Shown: in pieces, positions 18,603 through 26,602 of the stretch
Layout: every line of letters starts with the position of its first letter
How positions within the stretch are numbered: the first letter of the stretch is position 1
DNA from: an uncultured Christensenella sp.
Lineage (GTDB): Bacteria > Bacillota > Clostridia > Christensenellales > Borkfalkiaceae
Reading direction: 5' to 3'
DNA: 50,548 bases
Assembly: GCA_905203015.1 (NCBI GenBank)
Contig: CAJKUC010000013.1
Coordinates: 1-50,548, forward strand
The notes under the pieces: generated by a model
What the model was told of the DNA's origin: nothing
Database searches by the model: none
What the model saw: the letters and a program-made list of their open reading frames with translations, nothing else
Position numbers and translations under genes: made by a program

Positions 18603-21026
18603 TTATATAATCATTTCTTTACTTTCGTAAAGTTTGTTTCCGTCGTATACCACCGTTTTCACTTCGTATTTTCCAAAGGAAAGATCGATCGATTTATCGC
18701 CGAACGTCACTCTGTCCCGCGCGGCGTTTTCCGAACAATTCTGCAAACGCATCACGTACCCTTTCGCCTGCCGCGCCTTTTTCAGCGTGACGAACGAAAT
18801 ATCCGGATTCTCGCGGGAAACGGTAAAGCCGTTGTCCTCTTTTTCGTCGATCGTGGGAAACACGTTCAATGCGTACGTTTTTTCGGTAAACAGATCTGCT
18901 TTCGCTTTCAGTTCGTTTTCTTCCGCCGTATCGATACGGAAATTGAAATCGCGTTGCCCCTGATCCACTTTCGGGATAAATCTGCCCTCCTGCAACAGCG
19001 GACGATTCGGCACGGGATGCGCGCAATACGTAGCCGTTTTTAAAAGAGTAAGACTGATCTTTTCGCCGTCGTACGAAGATCCGAAATTATCGGGCGTTAC
19101 GATTTCGAGATATTCGCCGCTTTCTTTTTTCAAAGCCACGAAATTCTGCGCGATACATTCTCTGCCGTCGGCGAACAACTCCTCTTTGCCGAAAATCTGC
19201 TCGCCGATATAGACGCCTTTCCCTGCTCCGAGCGAAAGTTTGATCGCTTTCGACGCCTCGTTCGGAAATACGTTCGCTTCTATGTCTACCGCCGTTCCGT
19301 CTTTATATATTTTATATCCGAGGCGCACTCTTGTCAGGCCCAGCCCGAAGAACGCTTCCACGCCGAGACAGATTGCTCCGTCCTCGATAATCTGCACCGA
19401 TTTCATGCCGTCGAACACCCCGTCGGGCTTTTTGAGCAACGGAATTATTGCGGAATTGTGCCCTACGTACGGTTCGTTCATTCCCCACGGATCGGGAGTA
19501 TCGTCGTACATTTCCGGCACGAACAAACTGCCTTTCGCATACTCTTTTCCGTGCACGACGTAACTTTCGATCAGACCGCTTTCCGCGCCGATCACCACCC
19601 GTTTTTCGCCGTTATCGAAAACGATGTCTTTTGTAACCTCTTCGTATTTTTTCACAGGCAACACAACGGTTTTCGCCGTATAACGCGTAATCGCCATCGC
19701 AGCGGGCGTTGCCTCGAACAACACCTTTTTGCGCCAGTCGATCGAAATATTGCTTGCTTCTTTCACTGTCTGCGCTTTCAGTTTGTTCCCGTTTTCGTCG
19801 TACACTTCGATATACGAACGCTTTTCGAGATAATTTTCCGTAGGGATAATTGAAAGTTCGCATTCGATAATCTGCTTCTCCGCCGTCGTTTTCGGATTGA
19901 ATACCATCAAGGGATAAGTGCCTGCTTCCGCAACGGGCTGCCCCTTGCAAAGCGCGAAAAACGCGTCCGCGCGGATATTGTTCAGAATATGCATCCCGTG
20001 ATTGATATACGTGAATCCGTTTTCTTCGCCTGCGCGGATCATATCGCCGGGAAGAATATCGTGAAACTGTACGTTCAGCATATCTTCCGTAACGTCTTTG
20101 AAAAGTTCCGCGGGATATTCGTACGCGCCTTTCAGCGAAGCGATACTTGCGATTTTTTCGGCAAACATCAACTGTCTTTCGAGATTGCGGTACTTCTTTT
20201 TCAGTTCCGCCATCGACGTGTAGCACCCCGCCATACACGACACAAGAGAGCCCGCATACACTTCGGTAGGCTTCACCTCGCCGAAATACGTTTCGGGAGT
20301 GGAATACACGATTTTTATGTCGCTTTCTTTCATCAGTTTTTCCACGGCGGCAAGATCTTTTCTCGAAGGTCCGCCACCGTGATTTCCCACGCCCCAGCAG
20401 GTAAGCGCGATTTCGGCGTCTCCTTTTTGCCTTTCTATATCTTTTTTTATTTTTTCCGCGGCCTTGCCGAGATCGGAATTATATTCCGTGATACGGCTCG
20501 CCTTAACGCGGCTGCCGTCATAGCCCTCCCAGATAAAATATTCGGCGGGTAATTTCAACTGCGGATACGGCATATATTTTCCGTACGGACGCATAAACAT
20601 ATAGCCGTTCTGCCCGCATTTCGCCATAATCTGCACGATCCCGCGGGAGTGGCCGAACGGATCGAAATTCACCGCCGCAGTCGGTTTTACACCGAATTTT
20701 TCGCCGAAATATATCTCGCCTTCGCGGATCTGCCGCACGATTCCCTCTCCGCAGGGCATAAGGCAATCGGGCTGTAAAAACCATCCGCCCATAATATGCC
20801 ATCTGCCCTCTTTTACAAGTTCTTTGATCTCTTCAAAAAGCGCGGGCGCATATTTTTCCGTGTATTTATACAACGTCACTTCGTTATGGCAGAAAATGTA
20901 ATTAAATTCTTTTGCAAGGTTTGCCGCGCTCTGAAACGTAGACAAAGCGGCGGAAGCCCCCTCTTCCCATTCCCATTGCCATATGGGATCGATATGCGCG
21001 TTGCAGATCATATGTAACTTTTTCAT
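18603..21026 (-). CDS. Alpha-mannosidase, GH38 family
   Basis: 807 residues. GH38 enzymes are Zn-dependent retaining alpha-mannosidases. The signatures are clear: HIDPIWQW near the N-terminus with zinc ligands His11 and Asp13, NFDPFGHS with nucleophile and zinc ligand Asp122, and WGVGNHGGGPS with His216. The C-terminal half is beta-rich as usual. I start at ATG 21026, with a GGAAG site, rather than the longer frame from 21083, which overlaps the upstream gene. There is no signal peptide, so it acts on imported oligosaccharides. Together with the GH29 fucosidase it suggests breakdown of mannose- and fucose-bearing glycans, for example N-glycan fragments, but the linkage is not visible from the sequence. 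Confidence 0.93.
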   Translation of the reverse strand: MKKLHMICNAHIDPIWQWEWEEGASAALSTFQSAANLAKEFNYIFCHNEVTLYKYTEKYAPALFEEIKELVKEGRWHIMGGWFLQPDCLMPCGEGIVRQIREGEIYFGEKFGVKPTAAVNFDPFGHSRGIVQIMAKCGQNGYMFMRPYGKYMPYPQLKLPAEYFIWEGYDGSRVKASRITEYNSDLGKAAEKIKKDIERQKGDAEIALTCWGVGNHGGGPSRKDLAAVEKLMKESDIKIVYSTPETYFGEVKPTEVYAGSLVSCMAGCYTSMAELKKKYRNLERQLMFAEKIASIASLKGAYEYPAELFKDVTEDMLNVQFHDILPGDMIRAGEENGFTYINHGMHILNNIRADAFFALCKGQPVAEAGTYPLMVFNPKTTAEKQIIECELSIIPTENYLEKRSYIEVYDENGNKLKAQTVKEASNISIDWRKKVLFEATPAAMAITRYTAKTVVLPVKKYEEVTKDIVFDNGEKRVVIGAESGLIESYVVHGKEYAKGSLFVPEMYDDTPDPWGMNEPYVGHNSAIIPLLKKPDGVFDGMKSVQIIEDGAICLGVEAFFGLGLTRVRLGYKIYKDGTAVDIEANVFPNEASKAIKLSLGAGKGVYIGEQIFGKEELFADGRECIAQNFVALKKESGEYLEIVTPDNFGSSYDGEKISLTLLKTATYCAHPVPNRPLLQEGRFIPKVDQGQRDFNFRIDTAEENELKAKADLFTEKTYALNVFPTIDEKEDNGFTVSRENPDISFVTLKKARQAKGYVMRLQNCSENAARDRVTFGDKSIDLSFGKYEVKTVVYDGNKLYESKEMII

Positions 21027-21039
21027 AAATTTATCTTCC

Positions 21040-22434
21040 TTACTTTCTCTTCTTTCTGATATAAATTCCTTCGCCTGCGTCAAGCGTCAGAGCGATGTTT
21101 TCGTTCGTATCGTATTTTTCCGTCTTCCTGAAAATTTCGTATTCGCCTTCCGGAAACACGGCTTCGATCGTATTTTTATACACCGTGGATAAATTCACCG
21201 CATACCAACGCGGTTCGCCGTTTCTCTCAAATGCCGAAACCATCACGCCGTTGGAAGCCTTTACGGAAAGATTTTCGTCTTTATAACGATAAAAATCGGG
21301 CAGTTTTCCGCGGAAAATACATTCGTTATCGGGCAGATTTTTTATTTGGTCTTCCGTAAAAGAATTATCATACTCGCCGTACTCGCACGCACCCTTACAT
21401 TCGCTGTTTAAAATATCGTCGGCGATCGAGGCAAAAAACGCGCTCAATTCTTTCACGTATCCGTACACTTCGCTTTTCCGCCCGTAAATATCGATCAGCC
21501 CGCCTGCGCCTTCCATTGAATATTTCCGCTCTTCGTCGAACGTATAATCGATCGGATAGCATCCCGGGAACCAGGCGAATCCTTCGTTGCCGTACGCCGC
21601 CGTAACGTGCATCTGCAACGATATTTCGCCGCGCGTCATGTGCTTTCTTTCCGTTCCCGTCGCCCATTGCCCAGCCTGCATGTAATTATAGAATTTACAG
21701 CCGTATTTCTTCTTTTTCAAGGCGAAATACGCGTTGAGTTCAAACAGTGCCACATGCACCGACGAAGGCACGCTTTCCCAGAAACTTTCAAAGGGATATT
21801 TATCCTGCGAAATAAACTCGAACCGCGCTTTTGAAAGCAGCCCTTCCACAAGTTTATCGTAATAATTAAAACGATTCCGAAAGGTTATCTCCAGATCTCC
21901 TGCGAGGGAAAACGGCTTTTTCCCCTCGGGAACGCCGCGCACGGATCCCGCCATGCCGCCCCAGAAAATCGCGTCGTTGATCGAATAGGAAAAGAAATTG
22001 AAATGAAATTCTTTTCCGGGGAAATTTTCGTCGAATACCTTTTTGGCATGCGCCACGCCGCCGAAAGACAAATACCCCGCTTCGTCCCCGAAAAACACGC
22101 CCGCGAACGCGGAATAAGAAGTATATTTTTTCACTTCCCCGATAAACGTCTCGTCCGCCTTCCGTTTTTCCGCTTCGGATAATTTTTCCCAGCCGAAATC
22201 GATATATTTTCCGAACGACTGCATCGTGGGCAGATATTTTATTCCGTACTTTTCGCAAAGCCGCAGCGTTTCTTTCTGCGTGCTCTCTCTTATATCGTAG
22301 CCGAAGCCGAAGATGCGATTGATTCCCGCTTCCTTCAATGCGCGAAACACTTCGTCCGTCAGCCTCGAAGGATACGGCAGATTATCGAATTTTCCCGTAG
22401 GCGCGCAAAAAATCGCCTGTATATATTCTTTCAT
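21040..22434 (-). CDS. Putative glycoside hydrolase with TIM-barrel fold, first gene of the operon
   Basis: 464 residues, cytoplasmic. The pattern of strand and helix segments (INRIFGFGYDIR, KYLPTMQSFGKYIDFGW, FAGVFFGDEAGY, GCKFYNYMQAGQW, GNEGFAWFPGCYPI) fits a TIM-barrel glycosidase distantly like the beta-galactosidase (GH42/GH-A) group, ending in a small beta domain. Glu in GDEAGY is a candidate acid. I could not place it in a family. The ATG at 22434 lies only 6 nt after a TATAAT box and has no Shine-Dalgarno site, and an in-frame TGA sits just upstream, so the start is well defined and the transcript is probably leaderless. It is divergent from the AraC regulator. Confidence 0.65.
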   Translation of the reverse strand: MKEYIQAIFCAPTGKFDNLPYPSRLTDEVFRALKEAGINRIFGFGYDIRESTQKETLRLCEKYGIKYLPTMQSFGKYIDFGWEKLSEAEKRKADETFIGEVKKYTSYSAFAGVFFGDEAGYLSFGGVAHAKKVFDENFPGKEFHFNFFSYSINDAIFWGGMAGSVRGVPEGKKPFSLAGDLEITFRNRFNYYDKLVEGLLSKARFEFISQDKYPFESFWESVPSSVHVALFELNAYFALKKKKYGCKFYNYMQAGQWATGTERKHMTRGEISLQMHVTAAYGNEGFAWFPGCYPIDYTFDEERKYSMEGAGGLIDIYGRKSEVYGYVKELSAFFASIADDILNSECKGACEYGEYDNSFTEDQIKNLPDNECIFRGKLPDFYRYKDENLSVKASNGVMVSAFERNGEPRWYAVNLSTVYKNTIEAVFPEGEYEIFRKTEKYDTNENIALTLDAGEGIYIRKKRK

Positions 22435-22440
22435 GCTTCT

Positions 22441-22469
22441 ATTATATCACAGGTTTTTGTTTTCGCTTT
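22441..22469 (-). promoter_or_regulatory. Promoter of the glycan operon, extended -10, no good -35
   Basis: On the minus strand an extended -10 (TGATATAAT, with TATAAT at 22446-22441) precedes ATG 22434 by 6 nt. The -35 position with 17-bp spacing (22469-22464) reads AAAGCG, far from TTGACA. A weak -35 overlapped by the regulator-like repeats fits an activator-dependent promoter. Confidence 0.75.
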
Positions 22470-22500
22470 GCTATTTTTAATTTATTTTTTGCTGTTTTTA
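22467..22500 (-). promoter_or_regulatory. Direct repeats, candidate AraC-family activator sites
   Basis: Two 13-bp direct repeats matching at 12 positions (plus strand TTTGCT, then A or G, then TTTTTA) begin at 22467 and 22488, exactly 21 bp apart or two helical turns. The promoter-proximal copy overlaps the -35 position by 3 bp. This is the classic layout for an AraC-type activator next to RNA polymerase, and the divergent gene encodes such a regulator. Confidence 0.6.
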
Positions 22501-22609
22501 GTCATATAAAAAGGGAAATTTTTCCATGAATCTTTTTTCGGCGTTATAATCCTTATTCTTTTTCTTCCTTCCCGAAAAAAAGAAATATCCGCATTTTTTA
22601 TCTTTTCTC

Positions 22610-22638
22610 TTGACGAAAAACGTTTTTGATGCTACAAT
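22610..22638 (+). promoter_or_regulatory. Promoter of the AraC-type regulator gene
   Basis: TTGACG (22610-22615), a 17-bp spacer and TACAAT (22633-22638) form a strong housekeeping promoter. The ATG of the regulator is at 22645, only 6 nt later, so transcription should start at or within a few bases of the start codon. Confidence 0.85.
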
Positions 22639-22644
22639 ATCTCT

Positions 22645-23544
22645 ATGAAAAATCAGATCGGTAAAAACGGACAAAACGGCAATTTTCACGCCGACGTCTC
22701 TTATAAAAAGGAAGATGTATCGCCTTCGCACGATTTTTTTCCGAACGTGAAAAAAACGCGCACTTCCGCCGTTTTGCAGGCTGAAAAAGATTTTTCTTTC
22801 CATATCTGGACGAAACCGACGACGTTTTATCATTCTCACAGCAATTACATCGAAATTTTCATCGTTACGGAAGGAAAACTGCTTCACCATTTCAATAAAC
22901 AACAAACGGTGCTGAAAACGGGCGACGCGTTCATCGTCTTCCCCGGGCAGTATCATAAACACAGCCCTTATAAAAACTATACCTCGCAACATATCAATCT
23001 CACCTGCCGTCTGCCGTTTCTGGAAGAATTCCGGGCCGTTTATTTCGGGCAGGCGAAAGATTGCGATAAGCAATTGGTGCATCTGAATTCCATTCAGTTT
23101 GAAACGGTGCTGAATTTTCAGAAACTGATTCTGGAAGCGAAAAGCGAACTTTCGGGAACGACGCATCTAAAAACTCTGCTCTTCTTTTTATTCGGAATTT
23201 TTTACACGCAGGAAGAAAATCCGGATATGCCCGAATGGCTGAGCGATTTCGTGCAGAAACTGAATAATATCAATTTCGGCAACGATTTCAAACTTTCTTA
23301 TATCTATTCTTATTCAAATTACTCGCAGACCACCCTTTGCAGAGAATTCAAAAAATATACGGGACAAACGCTGGTTGCTTACGTAAACGATCTGAAACTC
23401 AATTATTCCTGCAATCTTCTGCGCAGTACGTCGTTGCCGCTCTGGAAAATCGCCAACACCGTAGGCTTCTATTCTCAGGCGCACTTTACGCGGCTGTTCA
23501 AAGAAAAATACGGAATCACGCCGCTTCAATACAGAAAAAACTGA
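22645..23544 (+). CDS. AraC-family transcriptional regulator
   Basis: 299 residues. The first part is a cupin-like sensor domain (HSHSNYIEIFIVTEGKLLHH and GDAFIVFPGQYHKH at about residues 62-112). The C-terminal 95 residues form the double helix-turn-helix of AraC proteins, ending SQAHFTRLFKEKYGITPLQY. It probably senses a sugar and activates the divergent glycan operon through the direct repeats at 22467-22500. An in-frame TGA at 22627 excludes a longer form, and no Shine-Dalgarno site precedes the ATG. With the promoter box 6 nt upstream, the mRNA is probably leaderless. An internal GTG start at Val37 is possible but also lacks a binding site. Confidence 0.92.
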   Translation: MKNQIGKNGQNGNFHADVSYKKEDVSPSHDFFPNVKKTRTSAVLQAEKDFSFHIWTKPTTFYHSHSNYIEIFIVTEGKLLHHFNKQQTVLKTGDAFIVFPGQYHKHSPYKNYTSQHINLTCRLPFLEEFRAVYFGQAKDCDKQLVHLNSIQFETVLNFQKLILEAKSELSGTTHLKTLLFFLFGIFYTQEENPDMPEWLSDFVQKLNNINFGNDFKLSYIYSYSNYSQTTLCREFKKYTGQTLVAYVNDLKLNYSCNLLRSTSLPLWKIANTVGFYSQAHFTRLFKEKYGITPLQYRKN

Positions 23545-23561
23545 ACGGAGATATACCCGAT

Positions 23562-24272
23562 ATGTACAAACTCGAAATGCATCTTCATACGCTGGGCTGT
23601 TCGCCCTGCGCGCGCACAGACGAAAAAACGATCGCGGAATTATACGCCGCGAAAAATTATAACGGCATCGTATGCACCAATCATTTCAATCGTTATTTAT
23701 GCGACGAATATTATAAAAAGGGTTCGCGAAAAGATAACGTCGAATACTGGCTGAACGGCTACCGCACGTTAAAGAAAGAATGTACTCCTTACGGAATCGA
23801 CGTGTTTTTGGGGCTGGAACTTCTGATCGATTCTCTCACTTATTACAAACCCGAACCGCCCTACGCGGAAACCTTGATTTACGGAATCGACGAAACGTGG
23901 TTGCTTGCGCATACGTACGATTTATTCGGCATGGAAATGCCGCAATTATACGATTTATGCCGCGAAAACGGCTGGATTTTATCACAGGCGCACCCCTTCC
24001 GTACGGGAATTAACGTGCAGAATCCCGCATACCTCGAAGGTGCGGAAGCCTGGAACGGCAACCCTACGGCGACGAATCACAACGATCTTGCCATGAATTT
24101 CGTAAAAGCAAACGCGCTTCTTCCCACGGCGGGCAGCGATTTTCACAGCGTTGGCGACGAAGGCTGCGGCGTATATCTCGAAAACGCCGTGCACGATAAC
24201 GCGGAACTTGTGGCGGAACTTCGCAAACGCAGACACAAACTTTTCAATCAGAACGGCACTATCGAATTTTAA
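23562..24272 (+). CDS. PHP-domain metal-dependent phosphoesterase-like protein
   Basis: 236 residues, starting at ATG 23562 after a CGGAG site and 17 nt after the regulator gene, so the two form one operon. The PHP superfamily motifs are present: EMHLHT at the N-terminus, CTNHFN, a Glu in FLGLELLI, SQAHPF and a final GSDFHS, which supply the usual trinuclear metal ligands. PHP proteins hydrolyse phosphate esters; the substrate here is unknown. A link to sugar-phosphate metabolism in this locus is only suggested by co-transcription with the AraC regulator. The longer frame from 23337 overlaps the regulator and is rejected. Confidence 0.82.
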   Translation: MYKLEMHLHTLGCSPCARTDEKTIAELYAAKNYNGIVCTNHFNRYLCDEYYKKGSRKDNVEYWLNGYRTLKKECTPYGIDVFLGLELLIDSLTYYKPEPPYAETLIYGIDETWLLAHTYDLFGMEMPQLYDLCRENGWILSQAHPFRTGINVQNPAYLEGAEAWNGNPTATNHNDLAMNFVKANALLPTAGSDFHSVGDEGCGVYLENAVHDNAELVAELRKRRHKLFNQNGTIEF

Positions 24273-24384
24273 CGAACGTTTCCCTCGCTCCGTTTTTCGC
24301 ATTTTTTTATCCGTCGAAACGGCGTACGCTTGGCTGCCTTACGGCGTATTTTCTCTTCTTTCTTACGAAAAAATTTACGGTACA

Positions 24385-24427
24385 AAAAAATACGGATACG
24401 CTTTTATTCTGCGTATCCGTATTTTTT
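24385..24427. terminator. Bidirectional rho-independent terminator
   Basis: A perfect 17-bp inverted repeat (24385-24401 with 24411-24427) has a GC-containing core TACGGATACGC and A and T runs on its outer ends, so it gives a stem and U-tract on both strands. It lies between the convergent PHP gene (plus) and the last gene of the fumarate reductase operon (minus) and should terminate both. Confidence 0.92.
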
Positions 24428-24448
24428 ATCGTTATTTTTCGTTCTGTT

Positions 24449-24784
24449 TTATGCCGCTTCGGATTCGTTTTTCGCAATATTTTTCGCCGCTTGCGCGTCA
24501 AGTTTTTTATTGCGGAAATAGATAATCAACCCCGCCGAAACAAACGCAAGATTTATCCAGTAGAAGATAAATGCGATCAGCCTCGAAGCCGTCCAATAGT
24601 CCGCGCCCTGTTGCGAAATCAGAATAAACTTCCCGATAATCGCGCTGATATAGCCGATTTCGATTAAAAGCGTAAACAGGAGGCTCGTTCCTTTCGCCGT
24701 GCGCGCTTTATATGCGCGGATCACGTTAAAGGGCCACGAAGCGCCGAAACACAATACCATACCGATTTCAAAAATTTCTGCCAT
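24449..24784 (-). CDS. Small membrane protein, PQ-loop/SemiSWEET-like
   Basis: 111 residues with three hydrophobic segments (about 5-22, 34-57 and 68-91) and a charged tail. The sequence PFNVIRAYKARTAKGTSLLF, with Pro at the end of helix 1 and a KGTS turn before helix 2, resembles the PQ-loop repeat of SemiSWEET-type transporters, which are half-size sugar or metabolite carriers that dimerise. The assignment is by pattern only. It has an AGAGGA site and starts 75 nt after the fumarate reductase flavoprotein gene, before the terminator at 24385-24427, so it is probably the last gene of that operon. A metabolite carrier, for example for an organic acid, is one possible role. Confidence 0.55.
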   Translation of the reverse strand: MAEIFEIGMVLCFGASWPFNVIRAYKARTAKGTSLLFTLLIEIGYISAIIGKFILISQQGADYWTASRLIAFIFYWINLAFVSAGLIIYFRNKKLDAQAAKNIAKNESEAA

Positions 24785-24859
24785 TATACTATCCTCTTTT
24801 TATTTTCATCGTACGCCGCTCACTCTTTATCGCAAGGAAAAGCAACGCCTCTTGATTTT

Positions 24860-26464
24860 TTACATGTCTTTTCTTCTGTAATCGGGAAGAAGACGGGGAG
24901 AAGGCTCGCTCGATTCGCAGCCGAGTTTCTGCATTTCGCTTACATATTCGTCTACGAAAGACAGGGTAAGCGGCTTCACCGTAGTTTCTTTCGCACGCGC
25001 CGCCGCGTTTTTACCCGCCGTTCTGCCGAATACGATGATATCGAGCAGCGAATTGCCCATAAGGCGGTTCGTGCCGTGAATACCGCCCGCCGCTTCGCCC
25101 GCAACGAACAGATTCTTCACGCCGCTTTCCGCGTTCGCGTCGATATCCACGCCGCCGTTCTGATAGTGAAGCGTAGGATAAACGAGAATAGGCGTTTTGC
25201 GGATATCCAGACCGTATTTACCGAACATACGAAGCATGGCGGGAATACGTTTTTCGATCGTGCCCTCGCCGTGAATCAGATCTATCATCGGGGTATCGAG
25301 CCATACGCCTTCGCCGTCTGCCGTTTTCAGTCCGTTCTTACGTTCTTTACACTCACGGATAATCGCCGAAGCCGTAACGTCGCGCGTTTCCAGAGGATTG
25401 ACGAACGCCACGCCGTCTTTTCCGACGAGTTGCGCGCCGAGAGAACGCACTTTTTCCGTAACCAGCGCGCCGTAAATCTGCGTAGGAGCGGCAACGCCCG
25501 TAGGATGATATTGTAACGTCTCGGGGTAAAGCAGTTTTGCCCCCGCGCGATACGCCAGAATCAAGCCGTCCGCCGTAGCGCCGTAGTGATTGGAAGTGGG
25601 AAAGCCCTGATAATGCAGCCTTCCCGCGCCGCCCGTAGCCAGCACAACGGTTTTCGCGCGAGCGATTAAAATCTCGCCCGTCTCCATGTTTTTCAGCACG
25701 GCGCCCGCCACTTTTCCTTCTGTATCTTTGATAAGTTCGATTGCAGACGTGAAATCCACGACGGGAATATTCAGATCGTATGTTTCGTCGCGAAGAACGC
25801 GCATGATTTCCGAACCGGAATAATCGCGGCACGCATGCATTCTCTTTCTCGACGTACCGCCGCCGTGCGTGGTGATCATAACGCCGTTTTTATCTTTATC
25901 GAACATTACGCCCAGCGAATTGAGCCAACGGATCGCCTCGGGGGCTTCCGTCACCAGTTTTTCGAGCAGTTCTTTCTTGTTCTTGAAATGCCCGCCGCCG
26001 AGAGCGTCGAGATAGTGAATCGCAGGCGAATCGTTTTCTTTATCCGCCGCCTGAATACCGCCTTCCGCCATCGTCGTGTTCGCGTCGCCGATACGCAGTT
26101 TCGTCACCATCAGAACGTTTGCACCCGCGTGTTTCGCTTCGATCGCCGCCGAAGCGCCCGCGCCGCCGCCGCCGATGATCAACACGTCTACGTCGTAAGC
26201 GATCTTGTTTAAATCGATTTTCTCGCCGAGAATCCGCGGCGTGCCCTGTAAAAGAGCAGCAAGTTCTTTAAGTACGGGCGCGCCCGCATTTGCACCCACC
26301 TGTAAATTCGTATAAGCGGAACGGATATAATCGGGATGATACGACGACAGTAACGCGTCTTTTTCGTCCGCCGTCAGTCTCCGCAGATCTTTTCCCGTTC
26401 TCTCCGCTCTTGTCTCTTCCACTTTGCGCAAGGATTTCAATTGTTCCTCGTCGTATGCGTACAT
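24860..26464 (-). CDS. frdA: Soluble fumarate reductase/succinate dehydrogenase-type flavoprotein subunit
   Basis: 534 residues. A roughly 90-residue N-terminal extension precedes the FAD domain (GGGGAGASAA, 98-107). Active-site residues of the fumarate reductase family are present: His320 in QYHPTG, Arg361 in RDVTASA, His433 in LHYQNGG and Arg467 in GTNRLMGNSL. The residue that binds FAD covalently in membrane Frd/Sdh (His in SHT of the AEGG motif) is Asn129 here, so FAD should be non-covalent. No membrane anchor gene is nearby. The upstream gene supplies an iron-sulfur subunit and the rest of the operon is Hdr/Flx, pointing to a cytoplasmic enzyme fed by that complex. Direction (fumarate reduction) is inferred from context. 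The site AGGAG precedes the start. Confidence 0.85.
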   Translation of the reverse strand: MYAYDEEQLKSLRKVEETRAERTGKDLRRLTADEKDALLSSYHPDYIRSAYTNLQVGANAGAPVLKELAALLQGTPRILGEKIDLNKIAYDVDVLIIGGGGAGASAAIEAKHAGANVLMVTKLRIGDANTTMAEGGIQAADKENDSPAIHYLDALGGGHFKNKKELLEKLVTEAPEAIRWLNSLGVMFDKDKNGVMITTHGGGTSRKRMHACRDYSGSEIMRVLRDETYDLNIPVVDFTSAIELIKDTEGKVAGAVLKNMETGEILIARAKTVVLATGGAGRLHYQGFPTSNHYGATADGLILAYRAGAKLLYPETLQYHPTGVAAPTQIYGALVTEKVRSLGAQLVGKDGVAFVNPLETRDVTASAIIRECKERKNGLKTADGEGVWLDTPMIDLIHGEGTIEKRIPAMLRMFGKYGLDIRKTPILVYPTLHYQNGGVDIDANAESGVKNLFVAGEAAGGIHGTNRLMGNSLLDIIVFGRTAGKNAAARAKETTVKPLTLSFVDEYVSEMQKLGCESSEPSPRLLPDYRRKDM

Positions 26465-26602
26465 ATCTTTATCTCCTGCTGATTTGTTTCTATGGGCGAC
26501 CTGCGATTTTTCGCATCTTTCCGGCTTGTTCCGCCTTATGCCGCCCGCAAAGCCTTGTATTTTTCTTTCAAACCGACGATTGATGTTTCCGCGCCCGCTA
26601 CG

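Noticed and set aside
24785..24791. TATAAT-like string before the PQ-loop gene as a promoter
   Set aside because: It overlaps the start codon and lies after the AGAGGA site, so it cannot drive this gene.
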